Positions 6,167 to 11,444 of a DNA stretch of 11,444 nucleotides are shown piece after piece (within the stretch, counting starts at the first letter, position 1; each line of letters opens with the position of its first letter). Under the pieces are notes generated by a model. It was not told the origin of the DNA and did no database searches. It saw only the letters and a list, made by a program, of their open reading frames with translations. The position numbers and the translations under genes were made by a program. This DNA is from Acetobacteraceae bacterium (GTDB lineage Bacteria > Pseudomonadota > Alphaproteobacteria > Acetobacterales > Acetobacteraceae), in assembly GCA_027323595.1 (NCBI GenBank), contig DAHWBL010000463.1, forward strand, positions 1-11,444. The letters run 5' to 3'.

Positions 6167-7156
6167 TCAGCGGGGTCCGTAGCCGTCGGGATGCGCGATG
6201 CGCCAGGCGCTCGCGTGTTCCACGATCTGGTGCAGATCGCCGAATGCGGGCCGCCATCCGGTCTGCGCGCGGATCAGGTCGCTGCACGCCACCAGCCGCG
6301 CCGGATCGCCGGCGCGGCGCGGCCCCACCCGCACAGGCACCGCGCGGCCCAGCACATCGCCCACCGCCGCCAGCACCTCGCGCACCGAGTGGCCGGCGCC
6401 GTTGCCCAGATTGTAGGATACGCCGCCGCTCTCCAGCCGCGTCAGCACGCGCAGATGCGCATCCGCCAGGTCGTGCACATGCACATAGTCGCGGATGCAG
6501 GTGCCGTCCGGCGTGGGGTAATCCTCGCCGAACAGGGTCAGCTCCGGGCCGCGCCCCAACGCCGCGTCGATGGCGAGTGGAATGAGATGGGTCTCCGGCC
6601 GGTGATCCTCGCCCAGCCGCCCGGCTGGATCGGCGCCGGCGGCATTGAAATAACGCAGGCTGGCGCCGCGCAGGCCGTGCACCCTCTCGGCCCAGAGCAG
6701 CGCGCGCTCGATCATCCGCTTGCTCTCGCCATAGGCTGATGCCGGCTCGATCGGCGCGTCCTCGGCAAGGGTGGGCGTGGTCGCCGAGCCGAAGATGTTG
6801 GCGGTGGAGGACAGCACGAAGCGAGAAACACCATGACGCACGCAGGCATCGATCAGCCGGATGCCGTTGCCGGAATTGTCGCGCAGATAGCGCATCGGCG
6901 CGCGCATGCTCTCGCCGACCAGTGACAGCGCGGCGAAATGAAACACCGCGTCCCACGGCCCGTCGGCGAGCAGCGCGTCGACGATCCGGTCGTTCGCGAG
7001 GTCGCCCACCACCAGCCGCGCGCCCGCCGGCACCGCGGCACGATGGCCGGTGCTGAGATCGTCGAGCACCACCACATCGTCGCCACGCGCCAGCAGCGCG
7101 AGCACCAGATGGCTGCCCACGAACCCAGCCCCGCCGGTCACCAGATAACGCGCCAT
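6167..7156 (-). CDS. galE: UDP-glucose 4-epimerase
   Basis: This 329-residue short-chain dehydrogenase-type enzyme interconverts UDP-glucose and UDP-galactose, feeding galactose use and surface polysaccharide. The NAD-binding motif TGGAGFVG (residues 7-14) opens the protein. Catalytic Tyr142 and Lys146 form YGESK, and the third catalytic position is Thr118 in SSTANIFG, where E. coli has Ser124. RYFNAAGADP, GEDYPTPDGT and RDYVHVHDLADAH are typical GalE blocks. The residue aligned with the E. coli gate Tyr299 is Leu288. Two ATGs stand in tandem (7157-7159 and 7154-7156 read on the minus strand). I prefer the second, since AGGAG (7162-7166) is 5 bases from it but only 2 from the first. It converges on the PEP-CTERM gene with a 23-base gap. 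Confidence 0.93.
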   Translation of the reverse strand: MARYLVTGGAGFVGSHLVLALLARGDDVVVLDDLSTGHRAAVPAGARLVVGDLANDRIVDALLADGPWDAVFHFAALSLVGESMRAPMRYLRDNSGNGIRLIDACVRHGVSRFVLSSTANIFGSATTPTLAEDAPIEPASAYGESKRMIERALLWAERVHGLRGASLRYFNAAGADPAGRLGEDHRPETHLIPLAIDAALGRGPELTLFGEDYPTPDGTCIRDYVHVHDLADAHLRVLTRLESGGVSYNLGNGAGHSVREVLAAVGDVLGRAVPVRVGPRRAGDPARLVACSDLIRAQTGWRPAFGDLHQIVEHASAWRIAHPDGYGPR

Positions 7157-7161
7157 CATCG

Positions 7162-7166
7162 CTCCT
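7162..7166 (-). promoter_or_regulatory. galE ribosome-binding site
   Basis: The minus strand reads AGGAG here, 5 bases before the second of two tandem ATG codons and only 2 before the first. This decides for the start at 7156. Confidence 0.6.
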
Positions 7167-7234
7167 CTTGATCGCTCCCATACCGCATGGTTTTCGCTTT
7201 CGCCAAACCTGCTCTAGGATGGCGCAAAATAAAC

Positions 7235-7240
7235 GGAGGA
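7235..7240 (+). promoter_or_regulatory. Ribosome-binding site of the amidohydrolase gene
   Basis: GGAGGA ends 6 bases before ATG at 7247. An in-frame ATG at 7187 has no such site and would mask the signal peptide with 20 extra residues. Confidence 0.7.
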
Positions 7241-7246
7241 TCGCCA

Positions 7247-8326
7247 ATGCCCCCTGTCACCCCGGCCAGCGAACATCGTTTGCACGGCGCGTTCTGCGGC
7301 TGCCGGCTGCCGCGCCGCACGGCCCTCGCCGGATTGGCCGCGACCGCCGTGACGGCGGCAACCCCCGCGCGCGCCGCCACGCCCAACCCGCGCCGGATCG
7401 ACGTGCATCACCACATCATCCCGCCGATCTATCTGGAACGCGCGAAGGATCGGCTGCTGGCCTCCTCGCACAGCGACCCCGCGCCGCTGCTCGGCTGGAC
7501 CCCGGCACGGGCGCTGGAACAGATGGACAAATTCGGCGTCGCCACCGCCATGACCTCGATCTCGACGCCGGGCATCTGGCTCGGCGACCGCCAGGCCGGG
7601 CGCGATCTGGCGCGCGCGTGCAACGAATACGCCGCCCGCATGGCCACCGATCACCCTGGCCGCTTCGGCACGCTGATCGCGCTGCCGTTGCCCGACATCG
7701 AGGGCAGCCTCGCCGAAATCGCCCATGGCTTTGACAATCTGCACGCCGACGGTGTGTGCCTGCTGACCAGCTATGACGGCAAATGGCCTGGCGACGCGGC
7801 CTTCGCGCCGGTGTTCGATGAGCTGAACCGCCGCAAGGCCGTGGTCTATTTCCACCCCACCGCGCCCACCTGCTGCGTCAATCTGGTGCCCGACGTGCCG
7901 CCGCCGGTGGTGGAATTCCTGTTCGACAGCACCCGTGCGATGCTGAGCATGATGGCGAGCGGCACGCTGGCCCGCTGCCCTGACCTGCGCTGCATCTTTG
8001 CCCACACCGGCGGCGCCACCGCGGACGTGGCGTTCCGCATCAACGCCTATTTCGCGCGCACCCCCGAGCTGCTGGCCAAGGTGCCTGGCGGCGCGCTGGC
8101 GACGATGCGGCGGCAGCATTTCGACATCGCCAATTCGGTCAATCCGGCGACCATGGCCGCGGCCCTCGCGCTGTGGGGACCCGAGCATCTGATTTTCGGG
8201 TCCGACAACCCGTTCGTGCCGATCTCGGTCACCGCCACCGCGTTCGACCGATTCGCGATCGCGGCGCGCGACCGTGCGATGATCGATCGCGGCAACGCGG
8301 CGAAGCTGTTTCCCAGGTTCGCCTGA
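7247..8326 (+). CDS. Amidohydrolase-2 family protein with Tat signal (decarboxylase-like)
   Basis: This 359-residue metal-dependent TIM-barrel protein resembles the ACMSD / resorcylate decarboxylase group (Amidohydro_2). Probable metal and catalytic ligands are all visible: HxH at His54 and His56 (IDVHHHIIPP), His203 (YFHPT), His253 (FAHTGG) and Asp320 (FGSDNPF). The group mostly decarboxylates aromatic or related acids, some members hydrolyse lactones, and the substrate here is unknown. Before the barrel lies an N-terminal region with CGC at residues 17-19, then LPRRTALAGLAATAV and an Ala-rich stretch ending ARA near residue 43. This looks like a twin-arginine export signal, although Pro precedes RR and Ala replaces the usual Phe. 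The start at 7247 is set by GGAGGA at 7235-7240. Its stop lies 2 bases from the end of the convergent class II aldolase gene. Confidence 0.85.
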   Translation: MPPVTPASEHRLHGAFCGCRLPRRTALAGLAATAVTAATPARAATPNPRRIDVHHHIIPPIYLERAKDRLLASSHSDPAPLLGWTPARALEQMDKFGVATAMTSISTPGIWLGDRQAGRDLARACNEYAARMATDHPGRFGTLIALPLPDIEGSLAEIAHGFDNLHADGVCLLTSYDGKWPGDAAFAPVFDELNRRKAVVYFHPTAPTCCVNLVPDVPPPVVEFLFDSTRAMLSMMASGTLARCPDLRCIFAHTGGATADVAFRINAYFARTPELLAKVPGGALATMRRQHFDIANSVNPATMAAALALWGPEHLIFGSDNPFVPISVTATAFDRFAIAARDRAMIDRGNAAKLFPRFA

Positions 8327-8328
8327 GT

Positions 8329-9108
8329 TCAGTCGCGGTAGGAGGCGTCGATCCGGTCCAGCCGGCGCAGCAGCGACGGCCATTCCCGGTCGCCGAGGCG
8401 TGAGCGGTCGGAGGCGTGCTGCGAGGCGGTGTGTTCGGCGACCTCGGCCGGCGGCATGCGCAGATCGCGGGTCGCCGCCATCGCTTTCATCTGGGTGCGC
8501 GCCGCCTTGTCGAGGTAATTCATCCGCATATAGGCCTCCGCGACGGTGCCGCCGCAGGTCAGCAGCCCGTGGTTGCGCAGCACCATCGCCTTGTGCGGCC
8601 CAAGATCGGCGATGAGGCGGGTGCGCTCATCGAGGCTGAGCGCGATGCCTTCATAGTCGTGATAGCCGATACGGTTGTAAAACATCATGGCGTGCTGGGA
8701 GAGCGGCAGCAGCCCCTCGCCGCACATCGACAGCGAGATGCCGTCGTCATTGTGCAGATGCATCACGCACAGCGCGTCCGGCCGCGCCATGTGCACCGCG
8801 CTGTGGATGACAAACCCGGCGGCGTTGACCGGAAAGGGGCTGTCGGACAGCTTGTTGCCTTCCATGTCGATCTTGACCAGCGAACTGGCGGTGATTTCGT
8901 CAAAGGCGAGGCCGAACGGGTTGATCAGGAAGTGGTGCTCGGGGCCAGGCACGCGCAGCGAGATGTGGGTGTAGATGACATCGGTCCAGCCATGCAGCGC
9001 GGCGAGTCGGTAGGTGGCGGCCAGATCGACTCGCAGTTGGCGTTCGGTGGCGCTGATCGGTCCGGCCTGCGCGGCACTGCGATTCAGCTCGGTTTCGAAA
9101 TCGGCCAT
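8329..9108 (-). CDS. Class II aldolase/adducin family protein
   Basis: This 259-residue cytoplasmic protein has the class II aldolase/adducin fold. The metal-binding histidines are His117 and His119 in MHLHNDDG and His180 in RNHGLLTCGG. YTHISLRVPGPEHHFLINP and GYHDYEG are typical of the adducin-like subgroup annotated only as class II aldolase family. Family members cleave sugar-phosphate aldols, but some decarboxylate hydroxylated aromatic acids, for example 3,4-dihydroxyphthalate decarboxylase, which yields protocatechuate. With the pca operon nearby that role is possible but unproven. GGAGG on the minus strand (9114-9118) stands 5 bases from the ATG at 9108. The gene is divergent from the receiver-EAL gene and convergent with the amidohydrolase gene. 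No other reading of the start is needed. Confidence 0.88.
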   Translation of the reverse strand: MADFETELNRSAAQAGPISATERQLRVDLAATYRLAALHGWTDVIYTHISLRVPGPEHHFLINPFGLAFDEITASSLVKIDMEGNKLSDSPFPVNAAGFVIHSAVHMARPDALCVMHLHNDDGISLSMCGEGLLPLSQHAMMFYNRIGYHDYEGIALSLDERTRLIADLGPHKAMVLRNHGLLTCGGTVAEAYMRMNYLDKAARTQMKAMAATRDLRMPPAEVAEHTASQHASDRSRLGDREWPSLLRRLDRIDASYRD

Positions 9109-9184
9109 GCTGCCCTCCCATTTTGTGCGGAATTCGCTTGGATTCAGTCTAGCATTGCCGCACCCTTCGTCCAGCCTTCGCCAT

Positions 9185-9218
9185 CGCCGGCCCGTCGGCG
9201 GTGATGCGCGGGCCGGCG
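9185..9218. repeat. Perfect 10-bp inverted repeat (stem-loop)
   Basis: CGCCGGCCCG (9185-9194) pairs perfectly with CGGGCCGGCG (9209-9218) around a 14-base loop. No T-run follows on either strand and both flanking genes point away, so it is not a simple terminator. Confidence 0.55.
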
Positions 9219-9241
9219 CCGCACACTTAAATCGCGAGACA

Positions 9242-9254
9242 ATTTTGACAAAAT
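9242..9254. promoter_or_regulatory. AT-rich palindrome, possible operator
   Basis: ATTTTG-A-CAAAAT is a perfect 6-bp dyad around one central base, standing out in GC-rich surroundings. Single copies of the half-site lie at 9120-9125 and 9353-9358. It also contains TTGACA (9245-9250), but I find no -10 at the right distance. Confidence 0.4.
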
Positions 9255-9395
9255 AGGACGAAGATCGGCAAGGTATGGACTGGATATCGTGACGCAGCAG
9301 ACGATAGACTGATCACCCCCAGGGATTGCTGAGATGCCAGGAAGACCCGGCAAAATGGCGAGCGCGGGGTCAGGAGCTTCCGCTAAAGGCGATCC

Positions 9396-10664
9396 ATGGG
9401 CACCATTCGGGAATTTGCTCCTCTGAACGAAGCAGCAACCAGCGCGCAAGAGCCGTTGATCGTGGTGCTGGACGACGAGTCCGCCATCGTCGGTGAGCTC
9501 GTAGACAGTCTCAATCATGAGGGTCTGCGCGCGATCGGTGCCACCCAGCCGGCCGAGGCGCTGCGCCTGCTCGCCGCCAACCCCCCGCTGCGGGTGCTGG
9601 TCACCGACATCCGCATGCCTGGCACCGACGGCGTGACCCTGGTGCGCGACCTCAAGCACCAGCGCGGCGAGGCCGATGCGGTCGAGGTGGTGATGATCAC
9701 CGGCCATGGCTCAATGGATGACGCGGTGGCCGCGCTGCGGCTGGGTGTGGTGGATTTTCTCAACAAGCCATTCCGCGTCGCGGATCTGCACAGCGCGTGC
9801 CTGTCCGCCCTCACCCGTGCCGCGCAGCGTCGCGAGGCGGCGCGCGCGCCTGAGGCCCCGCCGCCCGCGCCGGGCCAGATGGCGCCGGTGTCGGACCGTG
9901 ACCAGTTGCGCGCCGCCATCACCGCCGGGCAGATCATCCCCTGGCTGCAACCGCTGGTGCAGGTGCCCAGCCGTGGCCTGTATGGCTTCGAGGCGCTGGC
10001 GCGTTGGCAACACCCCGAGCGCGGCCTGCTGCCGGCCGGGCAGTTCATTCCCGAGGTGATGGCCTATGGCCTGTCGCCCGAGCTGGACATGTCGATCCTG
10101 CGGCAGTCGGTGCGTGCGGTCACCACCTGGCGGCGCGCCGGCAGCAACCCCGGCGCGCTGCACGTCAATCTCTCACCGGCCTCGCTGCATGAGCCGACGC
10201 TGATCGCCCAGGTCCGCGCGCTGCTGCGCGACGAGGCGGCCGACCCATCCGACCTGGTGATCGAGGTCACCGAGGAATCCGCCATCGCCGGCGGCGGCGC
10301 GGAGATGCTGGTGCGGCTGGCCGATCTGGGCTTCACCCTGGCGCTCGATGATTTCGGCACCGGCTTTTCGTCCCTCAGCCGGCTGATCGACCTGCCGGTG
10401 CGGATGATCAAGCTCGATCGCAGCTTCCTACGGGTCAGCGGGCTGGCCGCCGGCAGCCTGATCGCCGACGTGACCAGCTTCGCCCGCGGTCGTGGCCTGC
10501 GCGTGCTCGCCGAGGGTCTGGAAACCCACGCGCATTGGGAAATGATCGTGCGCGCCGGCGTCGATCTCGCCCAGGGCTGGATGACCGGAATTCCGCTGCC
10601 GCTCGACCAGGCCGAACAGGTCGCCGCCGGCCGGCTCGTCGCCTCCACCACACCGCCGGTCTGA
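9396..10664 (+). CDS. Response regulator with EAL c-di-GMP phosphodiesterase output
   Basis: This 422-residue cytoplasmic protein has a receiver domain (about 20-140) and an EAL domain (about 168-412), joined by a Pro/Ala/Glu linker near 149-163. Receiver residues are complete: acidic pair Asp26/Asp27, phospho-acceptor Asp71 (VTDIRMPG), Thr102 (MITGHGS) and Lys124 (NKPF). The MITGHGSMDDAV...DFLNKPF pattern is of the FixJ/NtrC type. The EAL domain keeps the expected catalytic set: Glu199 (FEALARW), Asn258 (HVNLS), Glu290, Asp318/Asp319 (ALDDFGTGFSSL), Lys339, Glu373 (LAEGLE) and Gln393 (AQGW). It should therefore hydrolyse c-di-GMP to pGpG, probably under phosphorylation control. No GGDEF domain is present. 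The ATG at 9396 follows AAAGG by 6 bases. A Cache sensor gene begins 29 bases after the stop and may encode the partner. Confidence 0.93.
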   Translation: MGTIREFAPLNEAATSAQEPLIVVLDDESAIVGELVDSLNHEGLRAIGATQPAEALRLLAANPPLRVLVTDIRMPGTDGVTLVRDLKHQRGEADAVEVVMITGHGSMDDAVAALRLGVVDFLNKPFRVADLHSACLSALTRAAQRREAARAPEAPPPAPGQMAPVSDRDQLRAAITAGQIIPWLQPLVQVPSRGLYGFEALARWQHPERGLLPAGQFIPEVMAYGLSPELDMSILRQSVRAVTTWRRAGSNPGALHVNLSPASLHEPTLIAQVRALLRDEAADPSDLVIEVTEESAIAGGGAEMLVRLADLGFTLALDDFGTGFSSLSRLIDLPVRMIKLDRSFLRVSGLAAGSLIADVTSFARGRGLRVLAEGLETHAHWEMIVRAGVDLAQGWMTGIPLPLDQAEQVAAGRLVASTTPPV

Positions 10665-10693
10665 CGGGCCACGCCGATGACCCGCACCGAAAG

Positions 10694-11444
10694 ATGACGC
10701 CGCCCGCCGGACCCGCGCCGTCGAACCGCCGCGTGCGTGCGATCGGCGGCGGCGGCCTGCATGGCTGGCTCGATGCCGCGGTCCTGCCGTTGATCGCCGG
10801 TCTCATCACCATGCTGGCGGTCGAACTGACCACCAGCCAGCTCGAAAGCCGCGCCATCGCCGAGGCGCACCGACAGCGCCTGTCCGACCTCGCGTTGCGC
10901 GCCACCGCGGCGGCCGAGCGGGTGCATCGGTTCGCCGATTCGGCCGACCTGCTGCTCGACCTCGTGCGCATCCGCCAACACCTGATGTTCACCACCGGGC
11001 AGAGCACCGCGACCACCGAAATCACCAATCAGTTGATGCAGTACGCGGGCAGCGCCCGGATGAACGACGCGGTGATGTTCTGGATCGATGCCCAGGGTGT
11101 GAATCGGTGGAGCTCGCAGGATATCGGGCTGGGCATCCTCAATGCGGACCGCGAATATTTCCAATATGGCGCGGCCCATCCAGGACGCACCTTCATTCCC
11201 ACGCCGGTGGTCGGGCGCACCAGCCACGTGTTGCGCATCCAGTTCGCCCGCGGCTTCGCCGACGCGCGCGGTCAGCTTCTGGGGGTCGCGGTGATCTCCA
11301 CCGACGCCGCGCGGCTCGGCGATCTGCTCGCTCCGGCGACACCGCTCGACGAGGGCTGGATCAGCCTTGCCCGCGCCGACGATGGCGAGGTCATTGGCCA
11401 TGTCGGCGGCGGCAGGCCGATGTCGAACAACCACGACCATATAT
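10694..11444 (+). CDS. Membrane sensor with periplasmic dCache domain (partial, right edge)
   Basis: The frame from ATG at 10694 stays open for 250 codons to the window edge, so the 3' end is missing. Residues 27-45 form one transmembrane segment after a short Arg-containing cytoplasmic tail. A helical stretch (about 47-100) and a dCache-like periplasmic sensor follow: FWIDAQGVNRWSS near 129-141, NADREYFQYGAAHPG at 150-164, then IPTPVVGRTSHVLRIQFAR and GQLLGVAVIS. This is the usual order of double-Cache ligand-binding domains in histidine kinases and diguanylate cyclases; the output domain lies beyond the window. The start is a judgement: GAAAG directly before the ATG is a weak ribosome site, and an earlier ATG at 10677 stops after six codons. 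Position 29 bases after the EAL regulator gene suggests an operon and a functional pair. Confidence 0.78.
   Translation, partial: MTPPAGPAPSNRRVRAIGGGGLHGWLDAAVLPLIAGLITMLAVELTTSQLESRAIAEAHRQRLSDLALRATAAAERVHRFADSADLLLDLVRIRQHLMFTTGQSTATTEITNQLMQYAGSARMNDAVMFWIDAQGVNRWSSQDIGLGILNADREYFQYGAAHPGRTFIPTPVVGRTSHVLRIQFARGFADARGQLLGVAVISTDAARLGDLLAPATPLDEGWISLARADDGEVIGHVGGGRPMSNNHDHI

Larger units (their letters stand above)
7157..7246. promoter_or_regulatory. Divergent gap between galE and the amidohydrolase gene
   Basis: Both genes read outward from this 90-base gap, so it should hold two promoters. On the plus strand TAGGAT (7215-7220) is a 4/6 match to a -10 box, but no good -35 stands 16-18 bases before it. 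CAAAAT at 7225-7230 matches a half-site seen again in the 9109-9395 gap. The two ribosome-binding sites are listed separately. Confidence 0.35.
9109..9395. promoter_or_regulatory. Divergent control region between aldolase and EAL regulator genes
   Basis: No gene is visible in these 287 bases. For the minus strand a possible promoter is TGGACG (9168-9173) with TAGACT (9146-9151), spacer 16 bases, each a 4/6 match. GTGCGG (9125-9130) and CCGCAC (9158-9163) form an inverted pair around that -10. Further right come a 10-bp inverted repeat and an AT-rich palindrome, listed separately. For the plus strand, AGGAG (9372-9376) and AAAGG (9385-9389) precede the ATG at 9396; the second has the better spacing of 6 bases. 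Confidence 0.4.

Noticed and set aside
7214..8383. 389-codon minus-strand frame opposite the amidohydrolase
   Set aside because: Low-complexity Arg/Gly/His composition. The plus-strand frame has all metal ligands of a known family.
9245..9250. TTGACA as a -35 box for the EAL regulator
   Set aside because: The hexamer is perfect but no -10-like hexamer lies 16-19 bases downstream; TATGGA is 23 bases away. It fits better as part of the palindrome.
10064..11440. 458-codon minus-strand frame at the right edge
   Set aside because: It overlaps the EAL domain and the Cache sensor on the other strand and shows no domain. It is a shadow frame.

Overview
The window is GC-rich chromosomal DNA from an alphaproteobacterium. 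Third codon positions are almost all G or C, and the only AT-rich stretches are three gene-free gaps. The pcaL-type fusion, the FixJ/NtrC-like receiver and the style of the secreted proteins fit Rhodospirillales/Acetobacteraceae, but nothing here fixes the genus. I see no tRNA, rRNA, CRISPR array, transposase or integrase.

Layout, left to right. (1) Bases 1-1088: the end of an NAD kinase gene, then uppP (undecaprenyl-diphosphate phosphatase), both on the plus strand. (2) Bases 1159-4913: a tight plus-strand operon, pcaL (pcaD-pcaC fusion), pcaH, pcaG, pcaB. Its four genes cover every step from protocatechuate to 3-oxoadipate. No pca regulator, transporter or pcaIJ/pcaF gene lies beside it. 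(3) Bases 4914-5093: an AT-rich gap with repeated TCACAT words and a run of G-tracts, leading into a secreted PEP-CTERM protein (5094-6143) with a metalloprotease-like HEIDE motif. (4) Bases 6167-7156, minus strand: galE. (5) Bases 7247-8326, plus strand: an amidohydrolase-2 family protein with an apparent Tat signal. It converges, with a 2-base gap, on a minus-strand class II aldolase/adducin gene (8329-9108). (6) Bases 9109-9395: a divergent control region with a 10-bp inverted repeat and an AT-rich palindrome. (7) Bases 9396-10664, plus strand: a receiver-EAL response regulator with all expected c-di-GMP phosphodiesterase residues. From 10694 a membrane-anchored dCache sensor gene follows and runs off the right edge.

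How the genes may work together. The pca genes form a self-contained ring-cleavage branch of the beta-ketoadipate pathway. The amidohydrolase and aldolase belong to families that include aromatic-acid decarboxylases, so they could feed this branch, but that is inference. GalE supplies UDP-galactose for surface polysaccharide, UppP recycles the lipid carrier for wall and surface polymers, and PEP-CTERM proteins are usually tied to exopolysaccharide. The receiver-EAL protein with the adjacent sensor looks like a signalling pair that lowers c-di-GMP. The most unusual items are the exported amidohydrolase with an N-terminal CxC, the HExxE PEP-CTERM protein with its repeat-rich leader, and the EAL response regulator paired with a Cache sensor.
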